Shown one piece after another: positions 36,331 through 47,095 of a stretch of DNA of 64,000 nt. This DNA is from Membranipora membranacea (Eukaryota > Bryozoa > Gymnolaemata > Cheilostomatida > Membraniporidae), in the NCBI GenBank assembly GCA_914767715.1, contig OU612072.1, forward strand, positions 14,260,001-14,324,000, written 5' to 3'. The notes under the pieces were generated by a model. The model saw only the letters and a list, made by a program, of their open reading frames with translations. It did no database searches and was not told where the DNA came from. The first letter of the stretch is position 1. Each line of letters begins with the position of its first letter. Both the position numbers and the translations under genes were made by a program.

Positions 36331-36344
36331 CTTTACGTGCACCT

Positions 36345-37106
36345 ACCCTCTTTGGATTTTCTGGTGTGGTGGGTGTGCAGGAGGTAGATATGTCTGATTC
36401 GGGACATCTTGGCTGTAATGGTACTGGTAGCCTTGTTGAAGGTTGGACTCCATCCTGCGATATGAGTGGCCTCTGTATTGGCCCCTGCCCCTGCCCCTGG
36501 CACCTCAGAATCCTCTCCGCTGGCCTAAAAAATTAGCCCGTTGATGAGGTTTATGACACAGTTTCTTTGACAGTTTATTAGCAGTTTCCACTGCTCTCAT
36601 GCTTTCTTCAAGGTTCTCTCCAAAGAGTAGGCCTTTATCAGGTTTAGTTTCTGTTGACAAATGTTTATAATTGTCATTGAGGGAGGTAAGTACAAGATCT
36701 CTCCTAACCTCATTAGTACGAGCCCTAGAAAGGCAGCCAAATTCCATAGAATCTGCTAGAAGTGAAAATACTTCCTCAAACTTGCCTGCTAGTTCAGGTT
36801 TTCTAACTACAGACTGTAGCTCAACCAGTTTGCCATGCATTGGGCAGTAAGAGATTTACAGATGGTGGATTCAACTATATGGAGATCCCCATTTACTTTC
36901 TTAGGATTAGGTTGAAGGGCTTTGAAGACACCTTCGTTCACCCGGCATGATCTAAGCTCAGGAGTATTGGCAGGAACAGGAAATTTTGTAAATTTCTCCC
37001 CTACTTTAGTGCTCTGACTCCCTGATTCATCAAAGTTGTTCCTTGCCCCATTATGTGTAACCTTACAAAAGTTTCTTTGTAGTTTGGTATTTACAAGGTC
37101 AGCCAC
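36345..37106 (-). pseudogene. DIRS gag-like protein
   Basis: Two overlapping frames (36807-37106, 36505-36840) joined by a one-base shift near 36830, then an in-frame TGA before an Arg/Gly-rich tail (ARGRGRGQYRGHSYRRM) as in DIRS gag proteins. Residues VFSLLADSMEFGCLSRART and LLFGENLEES are typical of the conserved part I would expect here. Confidence 0.65.
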
Positions 37107-37225
37107 AGCAGAATTTATGCTGGGCCCCTGTTTCTCAGTTACTAGCTGAGTAAGTTGGCTTAGATAAGCACTGCCATTGTTTAAGCTGTGAATGGCATTG
37201 TCATATCATTTGATCTGGTTTACTG

Positions 37226-37330
37226 CAATTCGAACCCATCACGAGGTAGTCTGACCAGAACGATTCAGGTATATACCAAACACGTTAAGGTGAGAATGTG
37301 ACGGCACTTAACCTCTATGCCGCACACTGA
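37226..37330 (-). repeat. Probable tRNA-derived SINE
   Basis: The - strand has GGCATAGAGGTTAAGTGC (A-box like), about 60 bases, then GATGGGTTCGAATTGC (good B box). The intervening sequence does not fold as a tRNA, so a SINE is more likely than a gene. Confidence 0.4.
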
Positions 37331-37538
37331 GCGGTTACTAGGGTGATTTGACGAGACTTTTAATTGCATCCAGCATCTTTCTTGCTCTCTCAAATAACAC
37401 ACACTAAACTGAGTAAAAACTATCTCTTATATAGTATTACCAAAAGGATGTGAAAATAACCCCTCCATGGACAACTGGGAATCAGTCATTTTGTTCCTAA
37501 ATCTCACTAGGAGACTGCTGTTCTGATTTCCCAGTTCA

Positions 37539-40316
37539 GATGACAGCCAAGGCCAGGCTATAACAAGTCTACACCTCCACTGGGAAGTAACTGGCAAAGC
37601 TATAGCCCATAGTTACAAACTAGTTCTTGAGGTTTGGTATTGCGGCGACTAGGGCCGTCTGACGTATGAGGAATGGAGACCAGCACGGCAGACACCGATC
37701 TCAGATAGTACGGAGGACAAACACAGTCATCACAATCTCAAATAATTGCCACTCAAATACTCATGATATTTTATTTTCAAGCCTCAAACTGGTTTTCATT
37801 ATTATGTCATTTATAATACTTGTAAAAACTGTACAAAACTGTCACACTCATCAAGATGGCAAAGCGTAACACCACACACCAGAACACAGCCCATCATTTG
37901 GTCATTGTTATTGTAATTGTATTTTATCAATAAAGAGTTCATCATCATCATCATGTGGAAATAGGATATCATATGATATCAATTAAATTGCAAAAACTAG
38001 GCGATAGCAAAGTGATAATTATTTGGCTCACACTCATCAAGACGGCAAAGCGTAACACCACACACCAGGACACAGCCCATTATTTGGTCATTGTTATTGT
38101 AATAAATGTCTGTTAAAATGTCATTATTTCTGTCACTGGAAGTTAATAGGAATTGATTATTATTATGGCATTTCCAGTGATAGCCAGAACGGTTGTTCCA
38201 ACACTAATAAAAATGTTGGATCTCAGCAAGATTTTACTTTGCAAGATTTGCTTGGATTTTTCCTCGCATTACTTCTTCATTAATCTTACTTCATACAGCA
38301 TAAGGATCCAACAATATAACATTGCATGACATTTTGTCATTGTGCTATGTTCAAAAGTGGGGGTTATTGAACACGCTCAATTATACAATTGTATGTTAAT
38401 AACTAACCAGTTTATATTTGTAGAAGTGTATGACGTCTGTATGTATAGCTATAGCTCTCCTCTATGATCCGTGTGATCGGTACGGTGTCATCAGCAGAAA
38501 AGAGAGTGATTATTGCTTCATAGGTCCCAGGAAGAGTAAGTCACATGACTAGCAGTATATAGCCTTTGGTAACTGCTAGACTTCTTATTCTGTCAATACT
38601 CAATATCTGGGTTAGACACTATACGAGAAAGGGGGGCTGCTAACACCGTAGGCGACAGGCTGGATTATAACCATCCAATGATGTAGCAGACACGTATCGA
38701 AAGACAGTTCACGTTGATGATGGATCATACTAAGCTAGTGTTTATGGGGAAAGCATATTTGGTAATTAGGATGCATGCTTTCCAAATTGAGAGCCGGTTG
38801 TCTAGCTTGTTGTTGGGATGCCAGTTTTTCAGTGTCTATTAATGGTAATAAAACATCCATCAACTATTCCTTAGATTAATAGTTAGCATTTAAAATAACA
38901 ATAACAATAACTCAAAGTACAGCACAGCTGGTAGTATGTATTATCTAGGCTTTGCTTGTAAGCTATAAAGCAAGTAGGATAATTTGCTAGTTGGTTAAGA
39001 AATGAAGCAACTTGTTACTGTATAATAAGTAATAGTAAATAAAAGATGAGCCAGTATGTTAAATAATGGCTGTCATAGTTAGACTATCCCAAGTATCCAT
39101 AACTTGTAATTCCCAACTATAACAATTGTCATGAATGACCGCCCTTATTCAAAGTGAAATGAATTCTGGCTGAGATATTTTACACTACTCACCAGTGAAT
39201 ATCTCTGCTCATGGGTATTGCCCAAGCATGATGCTACTTTTCCAGGATTCTGACAGGTAAACTCTCATACCTGGAGCAATATAGTAGGTTGCATGATTAA
39301 AACTAAAAAGATATTGCAGTTTTAGAACAATCTCTTTAGTACTGGTATTTTACAGAAGCAGACAACTTTAGCAAAATCCTGCATTGTTGTTCTCAGACTA
39401 TTCCTCGTCGGGGGCCGTCGGGCAGGGGTGCAGAGTCTGGGGGGCTCAGACTACACCAAAGCCTGTGTGTGAAGAATATCCGTCTGTGCAATTAGGGGGT
39501 GAGAAAAATAGAAATTTGTCATCCCCTGAAAACCTATTTTTATGTCATTATATCCACATTGCTGATTCTTTTAAATTATCATTGTCTTTCCCTTATCTAT
39601 CTTTAAACTTTATCCTAAGTTAAACCAACTGCTATTTAGTCCTAACCTCTTAACATAGCAATTATTACCCTTTGTCTATAACCTTGGACGGGTTCTGCAA
39701 TTCACCCTGGGAATCCCTACTTCTGACCAATCAGAAGTCGATTAGCTTGTTATTAGGAAATTAGTGTGTTTCTGGATATCTGTGGGGTGTTATTATAGTG
39801 TAGGAGCGCTCTTCATGTATTGTATTTGATGTCAAGTTGGGTTCTAAGGATCTTATAATTGATGTGGAAGAGTGCTTGTGAGTTGGATCGTATGATGGTG
39901 AGATGGAAATAAGGGAAAGAGCGAGCTGTTGTTCATGCTTCTATTCTTCTCTATTCCACGAACTCAGCTGACAGTTAAAATGATTTGGCAAAATACGTTA
40001 ATATAGAATCGTCTGTTAATTAGAAATGCTAGGTGCCTGGTTGTTTGATTGAAATGGAATGGTTACCTAGCAATATCTCATCAAGACCAGTATAATTAAA
40101 ATGTCAATGCTGTTACATTTATGAAACCAAAAATGCCACTTTCAGGGTATAACAAGCTTGAGGTCAGAGTTTCTATTCTACTTCCTCTCAAACTGAAAAC
40201 CTAACAGAGCAATACAAAGTTTGGTGAAAATAACGGTGACAAAACTACCTGGTTGTATAAGCACAATAAATCACCCCAAAGCTTCAGTGTTCTCTTTCAA
40301 GTGTGACTCAGGCCAA
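37539..40316. repeat. 2.0-kb duplicated block, copy 1
   Basis: Nearly identical to 41098-44121 in the same orientation, from GATGACAGCC to GACTCAGGCCAA. Without the 782-bp insertion and its 4-base duplication the length is about 1992 bases. The first part ends AATAAAGAGTTCATCATCAT (about 37930-37955), like the 3' end of a LINE with a CAT-repeat tail. The short ORF starting ATGAGGAATGGAGAC is present in both copies but reads through UTR-like sequence and is not a convincing gene. Confidence 0.9.
38343..39124. mobile_element. Insertion in copy 1, probable solo LTR (782 bp)
   Basis: Absent from the second block copy, which keeps the empty site GTCATTGTCATG at about 42488. The insert begins TGCTATG and ends TATAACA (TG..CA ends) and is flanked by ATTG at 38339-38342 and 39125-39128 (or ATTGT if counted one base further). 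A TATATAGCC box is near 38567. No ORF. Its precise ends suit a solo LTR. Confidence 0.65.
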
Positions 40317-41097
40317 GTTTTAGTCTATGCACTTTGCAGGATATGCTTGGATTTTTCCTCTCATTACTTCTACATTAATCTTACTTCATATAGCCTAGGG
40401 TCCAATAATACACATTGTATGACCAGATGTATGTATTGATCAGAAAAACTGAATTTTTATTAGTGGTTGCAAGTTGCATCATAATTTAACAAAAATTCTT
40501 TGTTAAATCATACATGGAATAAACCGTTAAATAACCAAAGAAACTGCTCCAGGTTATAAGCTTCGAAATGAGCCTGAGAACAGCTCAATTAAGAAATTAG
40601 GACTGATTAAGGTTGATTAAAATCCGATGTCTTATCACTCGCCCATCCCTAGGCATGGGCGGCGAAATATTATTGCCTTATTGGCGAGGCCGTAATATCT
40701 GCGCCAATTTGCTCTCTGTTTGCAGGCAGGTCGGAGCACACCTGGGGGACCAACCAATCCCCAGTAGAAGATGGACTGCAGTGGGATTCGAACCCACGAC
40801 CTTCAACACTTGGGTGTTGAAGCCCGGCGCTCTAACCAACTGAGCCGCCTCCTACTCCTAGTTATGACTTATCCTTTGAAGTTATGACTTATCAAAGTGA
40901 GGCCTTGCTGACGCTGGCTCGCGAGCCTTGCGTAGGTTGGTATCATGTCAAAAACCATATAAAAGCTTTAAACTCATGCTATTTCTTTGAGATTTGTTAA
41001 AACAAGTTTTAATCACAAACATTAATCCGAGCCATAGATTTGAAGGATATTGAAGCAGATTTCGAGGTGCAAAAAGTTGGCCTCACTCTAATAGTTT
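40317..41097. other. Spacer between the block copies
   Basis: Its first 110 bases (TTTGCAGGATATGCTTGGAT onward) resemble an internal part of the block (38243-38335), so the original array was probably longer. The rest holds a SINE at 40640-40857 and unrecognised sequence. Confidence 0.55.
40640..40857 (-). repeat. tRNA-derived SINE with intact A and B boxes
   Basis: - strand head: GGAGTAGGAGGCGGCTCAGT, TGGTTAGAGCGCCGGGC (A box), then a perfect hairpin CTTCAACAC..GTGTTGAAG, GGTCGTGGGTTCGAATCCC (B box), and a tail with GGTTGGTCCCCCAGGTG. The anticodon arm is replaced by the 9-bp hairpin, so it is not a working tRNA but keeps RNA polymerase III promoter boxes. Confidence 0.7.
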
Positions 41098-41848
41098 GAT
41101 GACAGCCAAGGCCAGGCTATAACAAGTCTACACCTCCACTGGGAAGTAACTGGCAAAGCTATAGCCTATAGTTACAAACTAGTGCTTGAGGTTTGGTATT
41201 GCGGCGACTAGGGCCATCTGATGTATGAGGAATGGAGACCAGCACCGCAGACACCGATCTCAGATAATACGGAGGACAAACACAGTCATCACAATCTCAA
41301 ATAATTGCCACTCAAATACTCATGATATTTTATTTTCAAGCCTCAAACTGGTTTTCATTATTATGTCATTTATAATACTTGTAAAAACTGTACAAAACTG
41401 TCACACTCATCAAGATGGCAAAGCGTAACACCACACACCAGGACACAGCCCATTATTTGGTCATTGTTATTGTTATTGTATTTTATCAATAAAGAGTTCA
41501 TCATCATCATCATCATCATGTGGAAATAGGATATCATATGATATCAATTAAATTGCAAAAACTAGGTAATAGCAAAGTGATTGGCTCACACTCATCAAGA
41601 CGGCAAAGCGTAACACCACACACCAGGACACAGCCGTTTATTTGGTCATTGTTATTGTAATAAATGTCTGTTAAAATGTCATTCTTTCGGTCACTGGAAG
41701 TTCATAAGAAATGATTAATATTACCGTAAAACCTCACCTATAAGTCACCGGACTTATAAGTGAATCACCCCCCTCAGAAAAAATTTAAATGCTCCAGTTA
41801 TAAGACACCCCACAGTTATAAGACACCCCACAGCTATAAGACACCGTG

Positions 41849-42001
41849 TCATATCAGTAGTTGATGTTTGGAAGCTCTCCATCTTTGAATCAAGCGTCTA
41901 TTAATGTTCAATTCCCTTGCAGTCTTGTCAAGGTTGTTATTCTTTTCAACTGTTCTCAATACTTCCAGTTTCTGCTGGATGGTGTATGAGGTTCTTGGCA
42001 T
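41849..42001 (-). pseudogene. Tigger/pogo transposase N-terminus (HTH only)
   Basis: 50 codons, starting MPRTSYTIQQKLEVL and containing LDKTARELNINRRLIQRW, then a stop. This is the Psq/CENP-B type DNA-binding helix-turn-helix. The second HTH and the DDE catalytic domain are missing, so it cannot move DNA; it could at most bind the element's ends. Confidence 0.8.
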
Positions 42002-42110
42002 GTTTTATTTATTTTGAAATACTGTGAGAGAGATATGATATGCTGATTGTTGAAAAATTTGAATTTTGTGGCACACATTCACTCACTACAAATGAGTAGT
42101 TTTGGGGAAA

Positions 42111-42188
42111 AAGCTGCCCTCAGTGGGTTTTGATCTCACAACTTCATGATTACAAGTCCACACTTTACCACTGAGCTATTCAGCTGCG
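42111..42188 (-). repeat. tRNA-Thr-like sequence inside the Tigger relic
   Basis: - strand: GCAGCTGAATAGCTCAGTGG (A box), GGACTTGTAATC at the anticodon position (reads TGT), GAGATCAAAACCC (weak B box). Anticodon-stem pairing is mostly lost, so this is a pseudo-tRNA or SINE head. Confidence 0.5.
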
Positions 42189-42926
42189 GTGATTGTAATG
42201 GGTTTTAGTCCAAGCTAAATATAAAAATGTTTCAAATGATAGTCGCGTCTATATGCTACTCTCTTACAGCCGCCTTCACTTATAAATCGCGCGATCTATA
42301 GGTGAGGGATTACGGTATGGCATTTCCAGTGATAGCCAGAACAGTTGTTCCAACACTAATAAAAATGTTGGATCTCAGCTAGATTTTACTTTGCAACTTT
42401 GCTTGGATTTTTCCTCGCATTACTTCTACATTAATCCTACTTCATACAGCATTAGGATCCAACAATATAACATTGCATGACATTTTGTCATTGTCATGAA
42501 TGACCGCCCTTATTCAAAATGAAATGAATTCTGGCTGAGATTTTACACTACTTGGCAGTGAATATCTCTGCTCATGGGTATTGCCCAAGCATGATGCTAC
42601 TTTTCCCGGATTCTGACGGGTAAACTCTCATGCCTGGAGCAATATAGTAGGTTGCATGATTAAAACTCAAAATATATTGCAGTTTTAGAAAAATCTCTTT
42701 ATTACTGGTATTTTACAGAAGCAGACAACTTTAGCAACATCCTGCATTGTTGTTCTCAGACTATTCCTCGCTGGGGGGGGCCGTCGGGCAGGGGTGCAGA
42801 GTCTAGGGGGCTCAGACTACACCAAAGCCTATGTGTGAAGAATATCCGTCTGTGCAATTAGGGGGTGAGAAAAATAGAAATTTGTCATCCCCATGAAAAC
42901 CTATTTTTATGTCATTATATCCTCAT

Positions 42927-43361
42927 ATGGGGATGTAACAAAAATGAAGGTTGTTCTGTCGAGCAGGGCGCACCGTCTTTGGCAGGGAGGTTCATGGTGA
43001 AAGTCTTAAAAACGTTTATTATATTGCTGTCTACATATTCACTGTGATAGTTATAAGGTTAAAAGCTCTCTTTATTAAGCTGCCGCAGGTCCACTCTCTC
43101 TCAAGTCGAACACTGCTCTCCTCTTGAATCAGAAAAACAAGGCAGATTAAGTGCCTGCGCAATCTAGGTTAACTCAAGATTATTACATAATATGTCTGTA
43201 CATGTAAATCCATTCAATTATCAAACACGCAAAATCAAAATTATTAACTAATAAGCTCAGGTATCTCAAACAATCTGCAATCAATATGTAGGGCATTAAA
43301 TGAGGTGTTTATCTCAATTACTGGTCAGCAACCAAAATCATTATTTAACTACATCATCACA
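42927..43361 (-). mobile_element. Insertion in copy 2, probable solo LTR (435 bp)
   Basis: Absent from copy 1 (site CCACAT near 39556). Flanked by CCTCAT at 42921-42926 and 43362-43367. On the - strand it starts TGTGATGATGTAG and ends TTACATCCCCAT, with AATAAAGAGAGC and AATAAACG about two thirds along, as in an LTR with polyadenylation signals. No ORF. Confidence 0.55.
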
Positions 43362-44176
43362 CCTCATTGCTGATTCTCTTAAATTATCATTGTCTTTCCC
43401 TTAACTATCTTTAAACTTTATCCTAAGTTAAACCAACAGCTATTTAGTCCTAACCTCTTAACATAGCAATTATTACCTTTTGTCTATGACCTTGGAAGGG
43501 TTCTGCAGTTCACCCTGGGAATCCCTACTTCTGACCAATCAGAAGTCGATTAGCTTGTTATAAGGAAATTAGTGTGTTTCTGGATATCTGTGGGGTGTTA
43601 TTATAGTGCCGAAGCGCTCTGTATTGTATTTGATGTCAAGTTGTGTCCTAAGGATCTTATAATTGATGTGGAAGAGTGCTTGTGAGTTGGATCGTATGAT
43701 GGTGAGTTGGATATAAGGGAAAGAGCGAGCTGTTGTTTATGCTTCTATTCTTCTCTATTCCACGAACTCAGCTGACAGTTAAAATGATGTGGCAAAAATA
43801 CATAAATAGCGAATCGTCTATTAATTAGAAATGCTAGGTGCCTGGTTATTTGATTGAAATGGAATGGTTACCTAGCAATATCTGGTCAAGACCAGTATAA
43901 TTAAAATGTCAATGCTGTTACATTTATGAAACCAAAAATGCCACTTTCAGGGTATAACAAACTCAAGGTCAGAGTTTCTATTCTCCTTCCTTTCAAACTG
44001 AAAACCTAACAGAGCAATACAAAGTTTGGTGAAAATAACGGTGACAAAACTACCTGGTTGTATAAGCACCATCAATCACCCCAAAGCTTCAGTGTTCTCT
44101 TTCAAGTGTGACTCAGGCCAAATTCGGCTCAGGCCAAGTCATGATTTGTGTGGCAATTATAGGTTAATCATCAAAT

Positions 44177-44236
44177 GTAAATATATATTTGGCAATGCTG
44201 CTCAAGAGAAAGCAGCATTGCCAAATATATATTTAC
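44177..44236. repeat. Perfect 26-bp hairpin at the LINE 5' junction
   Basis: GTAAATATATATTTGGCAAT+GCTGCT at 44177-44202 and its exact reverse complement at 44211-44236 flank an 8-base loop. The right arm is the start of the LINE endonuclease reading frame; the left arm is its inverted copy at the border with older DNA. Confidence 0.85.
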
Positions 44237-44715
44237 ACAACATGAGATCATTAAATGATGAGAAGTTTAATGAGTTGAGATTGATAGCGCACAGGTACGA
44301 TATCATTATGCTCACAGAGTCTTGGTTGAACGGCAATAAGAATATTGATGGTTATGCTTTGCATACGTGTAATCGGGCTGGTAAAAGAAAAGGAGGTGGT
44401 GTAGGCATATATGCAAATGATCATTTGTTAATCCAAAAACTATCAGAATTGAAGATCACGCATGTATCTGTATACTGGTTTATGTACAAACAAACTGGCT
44501 ACCATCCCACCATATTCTCTCTCCTATGCCATCCTCCTTGGCTAACACAGTCGCTGAAAGATGATACCACTGATCATATACTCGCCAGTGCCTCTAAACA
44601 TCTACAGTCATACCCAGATGCTAAACTTTTCGTGTGTGGTGACTTTAACAATCTTTGCACAGCAGACATAACAACGCTGCTACCAGTATCTCAGATTGTT
44701 GATTTTCCCCTGTAA
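44212..44715 (+). pseudogene. LINE endonuclease domain (3' part deleted)
   Basis: LPNIYLHNMRSLNDEKFNEL is the CR1/L2 endonuclease start; DIIMLTESWL, GGGVGIYAND and FVCGDFNNL (catalytic Asp/Asn) follow. After VDFPL the text jumps to NDHCAIGVQSS in another frame, which removes most of the SDH-containing end. Confidence 0.85.
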
Positions 44716-44754
44716 TCCTCTGTAATGACCACTGTGCCATCGGAGTCCAATCTT

Positions 44755-46563
44755 CTATGCGAGCGAGACTGTCAAATTATGTAACCATCGACAAACGTGA
44801 TATCACTCCATCAAGGAAGATAAAAATCAGCGAGGAGTTGTCTTCTGTGGACTGGTCGGATGTTTACGCATGTGACTCAGTTCACACTCAAGTGGAAAGA
44901 TTTCTACTCAAGGTCAAATCAGTGTTTGGGAAACATTACCCACTGAAGCGTATCAGGGTGCCCCGCAACAAACCTGTGCTGACATCACCGCTGATCAGAA
45001 AGCTAAGACATGCGAAACTGAGAGCCTACCGAAAAAAGAACCCAGTATGGAAGTTTCTGTCTCATCATCTCTCATCACAACTAAAACAGCAGCTCGCCAA
45101 CAGAACAAATGATGAAATCAATAACACACTTCACGGGAGTAAGCGATGGTGGCATAACATCAAAGAATTGACTGGAGAGAAACAGGCGAACTCTATGAAT
45201 GCCCCATTAGTGTGTATGAATGACCAATGGCTCACAATTCCTGATTTCATCGATCAACTCAACACCTATTATCTACAAAATCATGATAATGCAATTCTCA
45301 ATTTTCCTAGTTTGCCTGCCAGCCACATAGATATACCTGAAATAACACCATTGGAGGTATACAATCATCTGATAAAAATAAATACACACAAACCAAACAA
45401 ACTCCTATGACTACCCAAGCTGGATATCTCGTAATAACTCCCATGTGCTAAGCGAACCCATAGCTCATATCATCAACAAAGTTATTAATACTGATGAATT
45501 TCCAGACTACTGGAAACAGGCTGAGGTATAGCCGCTAAACAAGGTCAAATCACCTAAGACTTTCAAAGAGTAACGTCCAATATCCTTGCTTTTCCACATC
45601 GGAAAAATCACTGAGAGTATACTGTCATCCCGCATCAAACTAGAGCTTCCAGTACTACACCATCAGTTTGCATACACCAAGAATATTGGTAAAACAGACG
45701 CACTGGTTAAGTTCTCAGCCGACATAGTGGAAAATCTTGACAATCGTGACACGCTAGCTGTATAATCCCTATTACTGGATTTCAGTAAAGTGTTTGACCG
45801 GATGAAGCCCGACTTAGTGGTAAGAAAACTGCTGGACCTGAACCTTCAACCCTATCTGGTGGGAATAGATTGGAGTTTTTTCTCCAACCGATGACAATGT
45901 GTAAAATTCCAAAACCATCTATCGGACTACCAACCATGCCGCATTGAAGCGCCCCAAGGAACTATACTGGGCCCACTTTTGTGGAATGCTTTCGTATATG
46001 ACCTCAACCCAGCAATAGAGCATATCAAATATGCAGATGATACTACCATGTATAATGTAGTGAAGAAAGCTGATGTCATCACTTTAAACTCGACATCACA
46101 AAATGCAATCATCATTATTTCAGACAATCCATTGCAGACGGCCGCTAGCTTCGCTGCAAGCTGGTGTGAAACAAATTTGATGCTGCTGAACACTAGTAAA
46201 TCAAGGACTTGCTCATTCACTCTCCAGAAAACCCTAAGCACAACGCCTATCAAAATTAATAACATCGATATAGAGGATAAGCTAATAGTAACTTTACTGG
46301 GTGTGACGTACCACAGCCACATGAAATTTTCATCGCATGTGGAAAAAGTCATTGTGAAATCAAGAGGCGCGGTACATGCCATAACTCGTCTGAAGAAAGC
46401 TGGTGTAAGGGCACAGAGTTTGTTACTATTTTACAAGGCCCGTGTTCTACCAATACTAAGCTATGCAGCACCGAGTTGGTATCCATTCCTCTGCGACAAA
46501 GAAAAGAAAAAGCTTGAGCGCCACCAAAAGCTTTGCTTAAGACTCATTTCATTCTGCTCTTGA
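44755..46563 (+). pseudogene. LINE reverse transcriptase, several stops
   Basis: Three stretches: 44757-45410 (linker, RRWWHNIKELTG), 45410-45978 with internal stops (RPISLL, HQFAYTKNIGKTDALVKF, LLLDFSKVFDRM), and 45979-46563 with YADDTTM (YADD at 46030-46041), VTLLGVTYHSHMKFSSHVEK and YKARVLPILSYAAPSWYP. The catalytic Asp residues are present but at least four stops and a frameshift inactivate it. Confidence 0.87.
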
Positions 46564-46993
46564 CGATTATGATGATCGGCTAGCACACTTCACCTTAAAT
46601 GAGCTATGTGTCAACCTTGACATCACATGCCTCAGATAAATTGAGAAGCTGCGTAGCAATGTAAGCCATCCGCTACAATCGTACCTGCCTATTATCACAA
46701 CAGGCAGATTTCATCAAAAGGAAGCCCGACCAACAAGCCGAACATCGCTCTTAGCTAGAAGTCTATTTCATAAATATTTTTAAATTAACATTTTTTTACT
46801 TTTAAATCCTGACCAACTGACATTATTTTTCATTTTTGTGTATAGGCATGTAGCATCCTTTATTAATTGTTCGCTACCTTGTCTCTTAGTCATTGTTTTT
46901 GAAACATTGTAAAACGTGATCTTATTTGCTTCTCTGCACTGATCGGTTCAATAAAGTTCATATTATTATTATTAATGGCAGATTTTTAACCAG

Positions 46994-47046
46994 CCAATCA
47001 GATAATAATACAGATGCATTATCTAAGGCGCTAGGCATATAAAAAG
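46994..47046 (+). promoter_or_regulatory. CCAAT and TATA boxes of the methyltransferase gene
   Basis: CCAATCAGATAA at 46994-47005 (CCAAT and GATA-type motifs overlapping) and TATAAAAAG at 47038-47046, 50 bases before the ATG. Spacing is that of a core promoter. Similar boxes precede the related pseudogene. Confidence 0.65.
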
Positions 47047-47095
47047 AGTCTATCCGGCTTGTGCCTCTCATCTGAATCTAGTATTCCATCTGAAT

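Larger units (their letters stand above)
34008..37140 (-). mobile_element. DIRS-type tyrosine-recombinase retrotransposon, degraded
   Basis: Gene order on the - strand is gag (37.1-36.4 kb), RT remnant plus RNase H (36.3-34.9 kb), tyrosine recombinase (34.95-34.0 kb): the DIRS order, with no integrase or protease. Such elements insert through a circular DNA by site-specific recombination and leave no target duplication. Frameshifts, stops and an RT deletion show it is inactive. Outer ends are not certain; the inverted repeat at 32403-32700 may belong to its 3' end. Confidence 0.85.
41724..42315 (-). mobile_element. Tigger/pogo DNA transposon relic (592 bp)
   Basis: Left end CCGTAAAACCTCACCTATAA and the reverse complement of the right end, CCGTAATCCCTCACCTATAG, are terminal inverted repeats; both sides have TA. 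The first block copy has a single TA at the empty site (near 38165). It keeps only the start of a transposase plus non-coding sequence. Confidence 0.88.
41098..44121. repeat. 2.0-kb duplicated block, copy 2
   Basis: Second copy of the block at 37539-40316. Taking out the Tigger relic (592 + TA) and the 435-bp insert (+6) leaves about 1989 bases, against 1992 in copy 1. Right of its end the LINE at 44.2 kb begins. Confidence 0.9.
44203..46975 (+). mobile_element. CR1/L2-like LINE, inactive
   Basis: Endonuclease, then reverse transcriptase, then a 3' UTR with TTCAATAAAGTTCATATTAT and an ATT-repeat tail ending about 46975. About 80 residues are missing between the endonuclease and the RT lead-in. 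The 5' end begins in the hairpin at 44177-44236. Confidence 0.88.

Noticed and set aside
37666-37869. 67-codon frame conserved in both 2-kb copies (37666 and 41225)
   Set aside because: Conservation reflects the recent duplication. The region ends like a LINE 3' UTR and the peptide has no domain or signal.
40640-40857. Functional tRNA gene with intact A and B boxes
   Set aside because: The anticodon arm is a 9-bp hairpin with a 4-base loop and no acceptor stem pairs, so it is a SINE.
42111-42188. tRNA-Thr(TGT) gene
   Set aside because: Anticodon stem pairing is lost and the B box is degraded; it lies within a Tigger relic.
45927-46382. 151-codon - strand frame
   Set aside because: Antisense shadow of the LINE reverse transcriptase with the YADD motif on the + strand.
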